From Microcaldota archaeon (GTDB lineage Archaea; Micrarchaeota; Micrarchaeia; Micrarchaeales; Micrarchaeaceae), in the NCBI GenBank assembly GCA_021836925.1, contig JAKBHG010000010.1, forward strand, positions 1-11,437: DNA of 11,437 nucleotides, in the 5' to 3' direction. The notes beneath the pieces are model-generated. The model made no database searches. It was not told where the DNA came from and saw nothing but the letters and a program-made list of their open reading frames with translations. Position numbers and translations under genes: made by a program. How positions within the stretch are numbered: the stretch's first letter is position 1; the number at the start of each line of letters is the position of its first letter. Below are positions 1 to 5,847 of the stretch, piece by piece.

Positions 1-660
1 TACAATGCTGACGAAATATACATGATACTGAAGGACAGGGTCTCGAAGGGGTTCAAGGAGAATGTAATCGCAGACGAACTGCTGCACATTATCGCGTCAA
101 AGGCGTACAAAGAGGGCGGTGATGCGAGGTTTTCGCTGAAGATACTGACCAAGTCTGGTGAGATGGCAGAGGAGCGCGGCCAGGACAAGATAACTCAGAA
201 GGAAGCTGATGACGCGATAAGGCTTTCTGAGAACGATATAGTCTACGACGTCATAGCGACGCTGCCTGAGCACCAGAAGCTCGTGCTGTATGCGATAGCG
301 CAACTCACGCAGAGCGGTGGAACCTACAAGAAGCTCGTCAACGGCGTGGACACCTACATATTCAGCGGCGAGATTTACAACAGGTACAGGGGCATATCCG
401 CAGGGCTGCACAAGAGCCCGAAGAGCGAGAGGTGGTACAGGAAATACCTCTCTGAACTGGTAATGCAGGGCATAATAGACTCATTCGACTCGAGCCATGG
501 CATAAGGGGGCATACCAAGCTCATAAAGCTCAGGTATCCGCCGTCGAAGACCAAGGAGGCGCTCGACAGGGAGCTCTTCGGCATCAATGGCGATAAGCAG
601 GAGAAACCAGATGAAGAGGAAGGGGAAGGCCCCGATAAAGAGGAAGAGCGGGCGGAATGA
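1..660 (+). CDS. cdc6: Orc1/Cdc6 replication initiator, C-terminal part (5' end outside window)
   Basis: This is the end of an Orc1/Cdc6 AAA+ protein, which binds replication origin boxes and helps load the MCM helicase. The reading frame is open from base 1 (YNADEIYMIL...), so the start and the Walker A/B ATPase core lie upstream. The visible part begins in the sensor-2/lid region with the family pattern of an 'IL-DR---GF' helix, then an A-Y-x-EGGDAR-x-L helix (the conserved 'GDAR' segment), and then the winged-helix DNA-binding domain starting around LPEHQKLVLYAIA. The wing is marked by HGIRGHTKLIKLRY, comparable to the G-R-T-x-x-I of the family. The C-terminus is a charged Glu/Lys-rich tail. 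It runs in the same direction as rnp3, 48 nt away. Identification is strong; which Orc1 paralogue it is cannot be told. Confidence 0.92.
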   Translation, partial: YNADEIYMILKDRVSKGFKENVIADELLHIIASKAYKEGGDARFSLKILTKSGEMAEERGQDKITQKEADDAIRLSENDIVYDVIATLPEHQKLVLYAIAQLTQSGGTYKKLVNGVDTYIFSGEIYNRYRGISAGLHKSPKSERWYRKYLSELVMQGIIDSFDSSHGIRGHTKLIKLRYPPSKTKEALDRELFGINGDKQEKPDEEEGEGPDKEEERAE

Positions 661-708
661 GCGAGCATTACGTTTTCCCAACAATCAACAACACAGGAAG
701 GTGTGTCA

Positions 709-1245
709 TTGGATTCCTACGACATAGTACTGGACTCATGCGAAACCGATAGCGGCTTCGCAGGCATGATAGGGTTCAAGCAGCTCGGTGTCGTAGGCAG
801 GGGCATAGGTATGATAGATGCGGACAGGCTGCACAACATCGACAGCGTGCAGAAGAGGTCGATCGCATTCGGTTCCGACGCAGGAAAGCTTTCTGCCCTC
901 GTGAGGAAAGGCGTCGCCGCAGTCCATGTAAGCGAATTCAGGATTGACAGGAAGCTGATTGAGGATATAGCAGCAAACGACTGCGTGCTTTGCATAAGCA
1001 CGAAGGAGATAACCAACACATACGGAGCGAAGCGGGCGCGCATGCTCTACAAGGCGTCCAGGCTGTTCAGGCTCGCGAAGAAGAGGAAGATAAGGGTAGC
1101 GTTCGCGACCATGGCCTCGTCGTTAAACGAGATGCTGTCGAAGATACAGCTCATTGAGATAGCGAAGCTGATTGGCGCGGACGAGCAGTACGCGCGATAC
1201 AGCATAGGGGAGATAAACGGATATCTGGTGAATGGGGATGATTAA
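709..1245 (+). CDS. rnp3: RNase P protein component 3 (p30/Rpp30)
   Basis: This protein subunit of archaeal RNase P pairs with Pop5 (Rnp2) to activate the RNA catalyst that removes tRNA 5' leaders. About 178 residues are predicted, somewhat shorter than typical archaeal p30 (about 210), mainly because of shorter loops. It fits the PHP/TIM-barrel fold: a strand YDIVLDSC at the N-terminus, 'KGVAAVHVSEF' matching the family 'KGVDAIISPW' strand, then 'CISTKEI', a long Lys/Arg-rich helix ending LAKKRKIRVAFAT, and an ASS...LIEIAKLIGA segment matching the 'SSA...DLISLG' C-terminal block. An in-frame GTG at 703 lies inside the ribosome-binding site GGAAGGTG (696-703). The TTG at 709 is at normal spacing and is preferred; using GTG adds only two residues. 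The end overlaps the start of rnp2, and that adjacency strongly supports the call. Confidence 0.85.
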   Translation: MDSYDIVLDSCETDSGFAGMIGFKQLGVVGRGIGMIDADRLHNIDSVQKRSIAFGSDAGKLSALVRKGVAAVHVSEFRIDRKLIEDIAANDCVLCISTKEITNTYGAKRARMLYKASRLFRLAKKRKIRVAFATMASSLNEMLSKIQLIEIAKLIGADEQYARYSIGEINGYLVNGDD

Positions 1246-1555
1246 GGAGAAGAGGCATTACCTGCTGGTGGAATGCACGGCAGACACCGCGGCGGCGCAG
1301 GACTTCGGCCGCGAGCTGCAGAACGAGCTGCTCCGCTGCATAGGGGAGATACAGTTCCATGTCGTGAATCCGAAATTCGAGAGGAGTGAGGGCAGCAACA
1401 GGTTCATAATAAGCGGCACTGTAGAGGGAATGGGCAGCCTGATTGTGGCGCTGTCCATGATAAAACGGATCGGGGGCAACAGCATTGCGATGTTCACCCT
1501 GAAGAGGTCGGGAACCGTGACTGCGCTGATGGGCGGCGCCAGGGCCGCTGACTAA
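1238..1555 (+). CDS. rnp2: RNase P protein component 2 (Pop5)
   Basis: This is the Pop5 subunit of archaeal RNase P, which heterodimerises with p30 and binds the catalytic domain of the RNase P RNA. The 105-residue product opens with KEKRHYLLVE (family 'RYLLF-I'), contains an ELLRCIGEIQFH segment (the 'LG--G' helix and strand) and ends with the hallmark LKRSGTVTALMGG, matching 'S-GTI--L' near the Pop5 C-terminus. It overlaps the end of rnp3 by 8 bp, so translation is probably coupled. An upstream in-frame ATG at 1232 is only one base from GGTG (1227-1230). The ATG at 1238 has 7 bases of spacing and is chosen. No promoter is needed here; the gene belongs to the rnp3 transcript. Confidence 0.85.
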   Translation: MIKEKRHYLLVECTADTAAAQDFGRELQNELLRCIGEIQFHVVNPKFERSEGSNRFIISGTVEGMGSLIVALSMIKRIGGNSIAMFTLKRSGTVTALMGGARAAD

Positions 1556-1568
1556 AAAGGTAATTTTT

Positions 1569-2081
1569 ATGAAATCGAAAGATGCAGGGATAAAGGTCTC
1601 GGCAGGAGTGGTTCTGGTGTTGAAACCCGCTCATGGTTCGGAGCCGAAGGTCGTGCTTATTAAGCAGAACAACAGCCATTACGGGAGGCCTGCAGGTTAC
1701 GGCGAGGTCATAGACATAGGGCCGAAAGGGGGCGTGGAGAATGGTGAATCGGAACCGGAGACTGCGCTCAGGGAAGCCGCGGAGGAGGTGGGCCTGACCG
1801 GACTGAGCCTTGACAAATCGTTCAAGACCGAGGTGAAGTTCGAGTTCGACCAGCCGACCGGGAACGGCGCGCCGATGCACATCAGGAAGAAGGTCGTGTA
1901 CTACCTTGCATACATAACCGAAGAAGAGGCAGGGCGCATAAGGCTGTCTGAAGAGCACGAGTCGTTCGAGATCCTCCCTATAAGCAGTGCGGTGAGGAGG
2001 ATAGAGGCGAGCGCAAAGACAAAAATGGACGTCCTTAATAAGATCAGGTTTTATGTTGCCAAGACTGCAGGGCCAGGCTAG
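1569..2081 (+). CDS. Nudix hydrolase, Ap4A-hydrolase-like
   Basis: This is a Nudix (NTP pyrophosphohydrolase) enzyme of 170 residues. The full Nudix box GX5EX7REUXEEXGU is present at residues 54-76 (G54, E60, REAAEEVGL 68-76), supplying the Mg2+-binding glutamates. Flanking features, GPKGG just before the box, a KKVVYYLA strand after it and the EEHESFEI stretch, resemble the diadenosine-tetraphosphate hydrolase branch, which cleaves Ap4A and similar dinucleotides. The exact substrate cannot be read from sequence. The start ATG follows AAAAGGTA with 6 bases of spacing. It begins 13 nt after rnp2 and may be read through from it, but it is not a usual member of that operon. Transcription probably ends in the T-rich stretch at 2122-2140. 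Confidence 0.9.
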   Translation: MKSKDAGIKVSAGVVLVLKPAHGSEPKVVLIKQNNSHYGRPAGYGEVIDIGPKGGVENGESEPETALREAAEEVGLTGLSLDKSFKTEVKFEFDQPTGNGAPMHIRKKVVYYLAYITEEEAGRIRLSEEHESFEILPISSAVRRIEASAKTKMDVLNKIRFYVAKTAGPG

Positions 2082-2121
2082 AGAGCAGGAAGGCACAATC
2101 GGTAGATAGCCCGGATCGAAC

Positions 2122-2140
2122 TTATTTTGTTTCTTTGTTT
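2122..2140 (+). terminator. T-rich stretch, likely terminator of the Nudix transcript
   Basis: The stretch has 13 T in 19 bases and lies 41 bases after the Nudix stop, in the gap before the convergent ABC permease gene. Archaeal RNA polymerase commonly terminates in U-rich RNA without a hairpin. The opposite strand is A-rich here, so this would serve only the plus strand. Confidence 0.45.
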
Positions 2141-2152
2141 CGGCAGTCAGGA

Positions 2153-2875
2153 CTACTTCTCGCGCCAGCCCGACATGCGCATTGCTATGGTGAAGTAAAC
2201 GAGCGTCTCGATGACGAGCACCGGCAGCGCATACCAAGGCATGGCCTCAAGGCCGAATAGCCCCTGGCTGAGCATCGCGGCAGGTGTTACAGGCGATATC
2301 ATGAGAAGGTATAGCGCCCACTTTGGCAGTATGACGTATGGATAGAAGGTTGGCGGCACCATCGTCAGCACCACGCTCACTATCGATATTATCCCCCAGA
2401 GGTTGCGGACATGCTTTATGAAGCTCGTTATCACTACCGCAACCGACATCGCTGCGACGAGCAGCAGAAGCATCACCCCGACGAACGCAAGGAATGGCAG
2501 CACCGAGAATATCCCAAGATACGCGGCTATCAGACCGTATATCAGCAGGCCGGGCAGGGCCGTCGCGAGATAGCTGAACGTCAGTCCGAAAGAGTAGTCG
2601 AATGGGGTCAGGCTCGTTGCCACGAAGAGGTCCTGTATCCTTAGCTGTATGCGTTGGAATGCGGCATCGGAGCTGCCGTATATTGCGTTGGTTGCGATTA
2701 TCGAGAGGAAGCCGCCGATCACTGCGAAGTCTATCAGCCTGCCGGCCGAGAATATTGTTACCAAAAACAGGAACACCAACGGATATATTATCGAGGATAT
2801 TACGTAGGACATCCCTCTCGGTATGGCATTTATGCCGTAGTACCACGTGAACGCCCCTATGAACCTAAGATTCAA
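2153..2875 (-). CDS. ABC-2 type transporter permease
   Basis: This is the membrane subunit of an ABC-2 family exporter, of about 240 residues. It has roughly six hydrophobic segments: two near the N-terminus (around YVISSIIYPLVFLFLVTIF and LIDFAVIGGFLSII), a long hydrophobic run in the middle that can form two to three helices, one around LWGIISIVSVVLTM, and a last one around YALPVLVIETLVYFTIAM. No signal peptide is seen. It overlaps the 3' end of its ATPase gene, the normal pairing for such exporters (drug, lipid or polysaccharide export); the substrate is unknown. A GTG at 2884 lies inside GGGGTG, the apparent ribosome-binding site, while TTG at 2875 sits 6 bases beyond it and is preferred. 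Using GTG adds three residues. Confidence 0.87.
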   Translation of the reverse strand: MNLRFIGAFTWYYGINAIPRGMSYVISSIIYPLVFLFLVTIFSAGRLIDFAVIGGFLSIIATNAIYGSSDAAFQRIQLRIQDLFVATSLTPFDYSFGLTFSYLATALPGLLIYGLIAAYLGIFSVLPFLAFVGVMLLLLVAAMSVAVVITSFIKHVRNLWGIISIVSVVLTMVPPTFYPYVILPKWALYLLMISPVTPAAMLSQGLFGLEAMPWYALPVLVIETLVYFTIAMRMSGWREK

Positions 2876-3707
2876 GCTCCACACCCCTTATAACGAAAAG
2901 GTCCTCGAGTGTTATCGGCTTTATCGTGTAGCCCTTGCTCACGTAGCCTTCCGCCTCGCGACGCTTCACATATTTTATTTTCATGTTGCCAACGGTGTAC
3001 CTGCTCTTCACTCCAGGGCTCTGCGTCTCGACCCTCACCATGCCCCTGAACCTGCCAAGCATGCCGTTCACTGTGCCGAAGCCTATGCACTTGCCCCCAT
3101 CGACCATTGCTATCTCTTCGGAGAGCTCCTGCGCCTCGTCCATGTAGTGAGTGGTGAGAACCACAGTGCCCTCCAGCATGCGCATTGCACCCCATACCTC
3201 AAGCCTGGATAGTGGGTCGAGGCCAGTTGTCGGCTCGTCGAGGAACACAACGTCGGCGTTGGCCGCGAGGGCCATGGCCACGAATATTTTGTGCTTCATG
3301 CCTCCTGAGAGCATGTCTGAAGGGGTGTTCCTTGCATCCCACATCTCAAGCGCGCGGAGAGCGTTCTCTGCGTCCCTTGAGGCATTGCCCAGGGTTGCGC
3401 CCCTCGCAAGAAGGTATGTCTTGAGGTGTTCCATCGGCGTCAGGAAGCCCATCGGGCTTGCTTCCTGGGGTATGCTGACGAGTTTCTTCCTGATGGCTTT
3501 GGTGTCTTTCACTACGTCAAGACCGTCTATCGTCGCCGTACCAGAAGTCGGCAGCAGCTGCGTCGAGAGTATGCGCATCAGTGTCGTCTTGCCTGCGCCG
3601 TTCCTGCCTATGACGGTTGTCATTCGCTTTCCAAGCCTCAGGTTCACCCCCTTGAGCGCGAACGTGCCGTCGTGATAGCGTTTCTTCAGGCTCTTGGTCT
3701 CAATCAT
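2865..3707 (-). CDS. ABC transporter ATP-binding protein (ABC-2 exporter, DrrA-like)
   Basis: This is the nucleotide-binding subunit of the exporter, 280 residues. All ABC motifs are intact: Walker A GRNGAGKT (34-41), Q-loop glutamine Q81, signature LSGGM (133-137), Walker B VVFLDEP (153-159) followed by the D-loop TTGLD, and switch histidine H187 in LTTHYMDEA. The last 80 residues form the accessory C-terminal domain, ending with the pattern 'I-P-x-TLEDLF' often seen in DrrA/ABC-2 ATPases. ATG is preceded by AGGTA with 6 bases of spacing. The gene comes first in a two-gene operon with the permease, with overlapping ends. The upstream gap (3708-3871) holds only weak TATA-like candidates, for example AATAATAATG on the minus strand near 3756-3766. 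Confidence 0.95.
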   Translation of the reverse strand: MIETKSLKKRYHDGTFALKGVNLRLGKRMTTVIGRNGAGKTTLMRILSTQLLPTSGTATIDGLDVVKDTKAIRKKLVSIPQEASPMGFLTPMEHLKTYLLARGATLGNASRDAENALRALEMWDARNTPSDMLSGGMKHKIFVAMALAANADVVFLDEPTTGLDPLSRLEVWGAMRMLEGTVVLTTHYMDEAQELSEEIAMVDGGKCIGFGTVNGMLGRFRGMVRVETQSPGVKSRYTVGNMKIKYVKRREAEGYVSKGYTIKPITLEDLFVIRGVELES

Positions 3708-3826
3708 GATATGTACCTGGGTCGCCCTTGCCCATTCATAAATCTGCCCGCGAGCATTATTATTCCTTTGCGGGAGTTAGGGGAACCATGAGTGTGGGAT
3801 AATATGATGGGAGTACTGGCTACCCT

Positions 3827-3880
3827 TGCGGCGATTGCCGCACTCTCATGGAATTCCTATGTGTGCCATGCTCACACGTA
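3827..3880 (-). terminator. Cluster of inverted repeats at the 3' end of the ankyrin-like gene
   Basis: Three inverted repeats stand side by side. One is an 8-bp stem with a 7-nt loop (3858-3865 with 3873-3880, one G-T pair) that includes the stop codon of the minus-strand gene. The second is the 8-bp palindrome GGAATTCC (3850-3857). The third is a perfect 6-bp stem with a 4-base loop (TGCGGC at 3827-3832, GCCGCA at 3837-3842). No T-run follows on the minus strand, so they could be terminators, 3'-end stabilisers or protein sites. Confidence 0.35.
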
Positions 3881-4198
3881 CGACGAGTTGACGCTCATGC
3901 TCAGAAGGTCCCATACCGTGTTGCCCTCCTCGTCCTTCATGCCCAGGATGCGCCCCGGCAGGGCCGAAAGCTGCATCTTGGCTTCAGTGGCCCCGCGCCT
4001 GGCTATTATGTGCGCTATTGAGGAGCCGTTCCTGCGCACCCTTATGCGCGCAATGGAGGGGTTGGAAGCCGCCGCTGTCGCCACCTCCTGGTCCGATTCC
4101 ACCAAGTCTAGGAGCGCCTTCTCTGGATCTGCCGCCAACGTCGCGTAGGACTGGTTGTCGACGTGGCTGCGCAGGAAGCCGGCTATCAACTCTGACAT
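3872..4198 (-). CDS. Small protein with ankyrin-like repeats, function unknown
   Basis: This 108-residue cytosolic protein of unrecognised function has no signal peptide or membrane segment. It is mostly predicted helical. Two stretches look like ankyrin repeat consensus: RRNGSSIAHIIARRGA (like 'DGxTxLHxAARxG', about residues 54-69) and KDEEGNTVWDLL (about residues 87-98). Two or three degenerate repeats would form a short protein-binding module. Codon use (ATA for Ile, AGG for Arg) matches the neighbouring genes, which favours this strand over a competing open frame on the plus strand. ATG has only a weak purine-rich leader (AAGCAGAAAG). A TATA-like TTTTTAAG lies about 60 bases upstream. It is divergent from the peroxiredoxin gene and tail-to-head with the ABC operon. 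Confidence 0.6.
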   Translation of the reverse strand: MSELIAGFLRSHVDNQSYATLAADPEKALLDLVESDQEVATAAASNPSIARIRVRRNGSSIAHIIARRGATEAKMQLSALPGRILGMKDEEGNTVWDLLSMSVNSSYV

Positions 4199-4253
4199 CT
4201 TTCTGCTTGATTTCGTTTCCCCATTCTTACCACCGCTCCAAATTCTCTGGCAC

Positions 4254-4263
4254 GCTTAAAAAT
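4254..4263 (-). promoter_or_regulatory. TATA-like box for the ankyrin-like gene
   Basis: On the minus strand this reads ATTTTTAAGC, a plausible archaeal TATA box. A start of transcription about 25 bases further on would give a leader of roughly 35 bases. The same ten bases, GCTTAAAAAT on the plus strand, recur at 4310-4319. Confidence 0.4.
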
Positions 4264-4309
4264 GCTAACCGGTCAATACTTGTATCTGGCTAAACACCCC
4301 CTAAGGAAA

Positions 4310-4319
4310 GCTTAAAAAT
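4310..4319 (+). promoter_or_regulatory. TATA-like box upstream of peroxiredoxin
   Basis: GCTTAAAAAT is followed about 25 bases later by an ATG at 4340, and by the peroxiredoxin start at 4452. If used, the peroxiredoxin mRNA would have a leader of about 110 bases, long for an archaeon. A second A/T-rich stretch at 4331-4340 could give a slightly shorter leader. Confidence 0.4.
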
Positions 4320-4339
4320 TAGGTTGGAAGTAAATAATT

Positions 4340-4405
4340 ATGGCTTGTTTTTATTGGCCTAGACCCATGACGCACAGCGCTGAAGGGCAGGAATTTACGA
4401 CGTAA
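4340..4405 (+). CDS. Possible 21-residue leader peptide upstream of peroxiredoxin
   Basis: A short frame runs ATG to TAA and encodes MACFYWPRPMTHSAEGQEFTT. Its ATG lies about where transcription from the TATA-like box at 4310-4319 should begin, so it could be translated as a leaderless message. It carries one cysteine and ends 46 bases before the peroxiredoxin ATG. There is no family match and no coding-bias evidence at this length; it may be chance. Confidence 0.22.
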   Translation: MACFYWPRPMTHSAEGQEFTT

Positions 4406-4451
4406 AACAGAAAAAGATCAGGGAAAACATCATAAGAATAGGTGGATATGG

Positions 4452-4976
4452 ATGATAGGTATACGTGCTCCGGATTTCGAGGCGATGGCGTACAGGGAAA
4501 ACGACTTCGGGAAGGTCAGGCTTGCCGACTACAAGGGCAAGTGGGTTGTGCTTTTCTTCTATCCTGCGGACTTCACCTTCGTGTGCCCCACCGAGCTGGA
4601 GGGCTTCGCGAAGGATTACAAGGAGTTCCAGGGCAAGAACGCGGAGATACTGGCGGTTAGCCGTGATACTGAGTACGTCCATAAGGCGTGGCTCGAGACC
4701 GATCCAAGGCTGAAAGGCATAAAGTACCCGATGATAGCCGATAGGAAGGGAGAGATAGCCACGAAGTACGGCGTGCTTAACGAGGCCTCTGGCAACGCTA
4801 TGAGGGGCCTGTTCATAATAGACCCGGACGGCATCATAAAGTACATGGTCGTAACTGACGACAACGTTGGCAGAAGCACCGAGGAGACTCTCAGGGTGCT
4901 GCTTGCGCTCCAATCAGGAGGGCTTTGTCCAGTCAACTGGAAGCCAGGGGAGGAAACCCTCAAGATCAAGAAGTGA
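4452..4976 (+). CDS. 2-Cys peroxiredoxin (AhpC/TSA family)
   Basis: This thiol peroxidase, which reduces H2O2 and alkyl hydroperoxides in the cytoplasm, has 174 residues. The active-site motif PxxxTxxC is intact (P38, T42, peroxidatic C45 in FTFVCPTE). The resolving cysteine C159 lies in GGLCPVNWKPGEE, the C-terminal arrangement of typical 2-Cys/AhpC enzymes, which work as dimers with an intersubunit disulfide. The R-x-x-FIIDPDG segment, which carries the active-site arginine, is present in the middle. ATG at 4452 follows AGGTGG (4440-4445) at normal spacing; an ATG at 4448 is out of frame. The gene stands alone, flanked by a divergent ankyrin-like gene and by psmA. Reductant is probably a thioredoxin-type protein, possibly the one encoded at 11006. 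Confidence 0.95.
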   Translation: MIGIRAPDFEAMAYRENDFGKVRLADYKGKWVVLFFYPADFTFVCPTELEGFAKDYKEFQGKNAEILAVSRDTEYVHKAWLETDPRLKGIKYPMIADRKGEIATKYGVLNEASGNAMRGLFIIDPDGIIKYMVVTDDNVGRSTEETLRVLLALQSGGLCPVNWKPGEETLKIKK

Positions 4977-4986
4977 GAGGAACGGA

Positions 4987-5022
4987 GGAGATAGTCTTTG
5001 CTGCCATTTTATCCCTATCTCC
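4987..5022 (+). terminator. Hairpin downstream of peroxiredoxin
   Basis: A perfect 8-bp stem, GGAGATAG (4987-4994) with CTATCTCC (5015-5022), encloses a 20-base loop rich in T. It begins 10 bases after the peroxiredoxin stop and ends before the psmA promoter region. It could end or protect the peroxiredoxin transcript and insulate psmA. Confidence 0.4.
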
Positions 5023-5033
5023 CCCCTCCCCAA

Positions 5034-5041
5034 ATGCATGC
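5034..5041. promoter_or_regulatory. Palindromic ATGCATGC element upstream of psmA
   Basis: The 8-bp element contains the palindromes ATGCAT and GCATGC. It ends exactly 6 bases before the TATA-like TTATAAAG at 5048-5055. The same element with the same spacing occurs before the thioredoxin gene. It may be a transcription factor site; inference only. Confidence 0.4.
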
Positions 5042-5047
5042 AAAACA

Positions 5048-5100
5048 TTATAAAGGTGCATAAGAAATTAAACTATAATTCGATTCTTACGGTATAAAAT
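5048..5100 (+). promoter_or_regulatory. psmA: psmA promoter region with two TATA-like boxes
   Basis: TTATAAAG at 5048-5055 would start transcription near 5078 and give a leader of about 45 bases that includes the GGTGA site at 5115-5119. A second box, TATAAAAT at 5093-5100, would start close to the ATG and give an almost leaderless mRNA. The first fits better with the ribosome-binding site. Both may be used. Confidence 0.5.
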
Positions 5101-5124
5101 CGCGTTTATCACATGGTGAAATGA

Positions 5125-5820
5125 ATGTATCCGAACGTACAGGCATATGACAGAGGCATGATGTTCAGCCCGGACGGGCAGCTTTTCCAGGTGGAGTACG
5201 CCAAGGCTGCTGTCAGGAAGGGAGCTACGGCAGTAGGCATAATAGCGAAGGATGCGATAGTGCTCGCCGCGCACAAGAACATAACAGAGCCGCTCGTCGT
5301 GCCTGAGACCTTCCAGAAGATATTCAGGGTCGACTCGCACATAGGTTCTACTTACAGCGGGATAGTCTCGGACGGCCTACATCTCATAGGCAGCATGCGA
5401 AACAAGACTCAGACGCACAGGATGGTCTACAGCGAGACAGAATCGGTAGAGACGCTCGCGAGGGAAATATCGGATGACATGCAGGTAGCAACGCAGTATG
5501 GGGGCGTTAGGCCTTATGCGGTATCGCTGCTCATAGGCGGAATAAACGCCTCTCCGATGCTCTTCGAGGTAGACCCCTCTGCAACCCCGATGGGTTACAA
5601 GGCGGATGCGATAGGCATGGGGAAGAAGATAGCAGGCGAGGTGCTCGCTGGCGGCTACAAGGACAACATGAGCATAGACAATGCGGTGAGCCTTGGTATA
5701 GAAGCAATAAAGAAGAGCGCCGAGTCCAAGATAAAGGAGAATAATCTTGATGTTTCAATAATAACAAGGAGCAACGGGTTTGAGGTGTTCAACCCAGAGA
5801 AGATAGCCACATATCTCTGA
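5125..5820 (+). CDS. psmA: 20S proteasome alpha subunit
   Basis: This is the alpha subunit of the archaeal 20S proteasome, which forms the heptameric outer rings that gate substrate entry and dock ATPases such as PAN. It has 231 residues, the usual length. The N-terminal gate and H0 helix are typical: YDR (8-10), FSPDGQLFQVEYA (14-26), then RKGATAVGI. K65 in FQKIFRVDSHIG matches the lysine of the pocket that receives the HbYX tail of the regulatory ATPase. The residues before FSPDG are GMM where many homologues have AIT or similar, a mild variation. ATG at 5125 has GGTGA with 6 bases between GGTG and the start; the ATG at 5121 is out of frame. It heads the long operon running to rpoP. The proteasome beta gene is not in the window. 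Confidence 0.97.
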   Translation: MYPNVQAYDRGMMFSPDGQLFQVEYAKAAVRKGATAVGIIAKDAIVLAAHKNITEPLVVPETFQKIFRVDSHIGSTYSGIVSDGLHLIGSMRNKTQTHRMVYSETESVETLAREISDDMQVATQYGGVRPYAVSLLIGGINASPMLFEVDPSATPMGYKADAIGMGKKIAGEVLAGGYKDNMSIDNAVSLGIEAIKKSAESKIKENNLDVSIITRSNGFEVFNPEKIATYL

Positions 5821-5847
5821 TTCTGCCTCCTTTTAGCATGTGATGTG

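Noticed and set aside
1494..2237. 247-codon open frame on the minus strand across the Nudix gene and the end of the permease gene
   Set aside because: It lies antisense to an intact Nudix box and covers parts of two well-supported genes in other frames. Its His/Arg/Leu-rich translation has no domain pattern.
3747..3774. Inverted repeat CCCGC...GCGGG before the ABC operon
   Set aside because: Only 5 pairs with an 18-base loop; too weak to call as a regulatory site.
2847..3791. Several plus-strand open frames opposite the ABC ATPase gene
   Set aside because: The minus strand encodes a complete ABC ATPase with every motif. The opposite frames are rich in His, Arg and Cys without motifs.
3792..4148. 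118-codon plus-strand frame with a signal-like N-terminus
   Set aside because: It is antisense to the ankyrin-like gene, lacks a GGTG-type ribosome-binding site at the usual distance, and its Ser/Arg-rich remainder looks like a shadow. It is listed as a question under findings.
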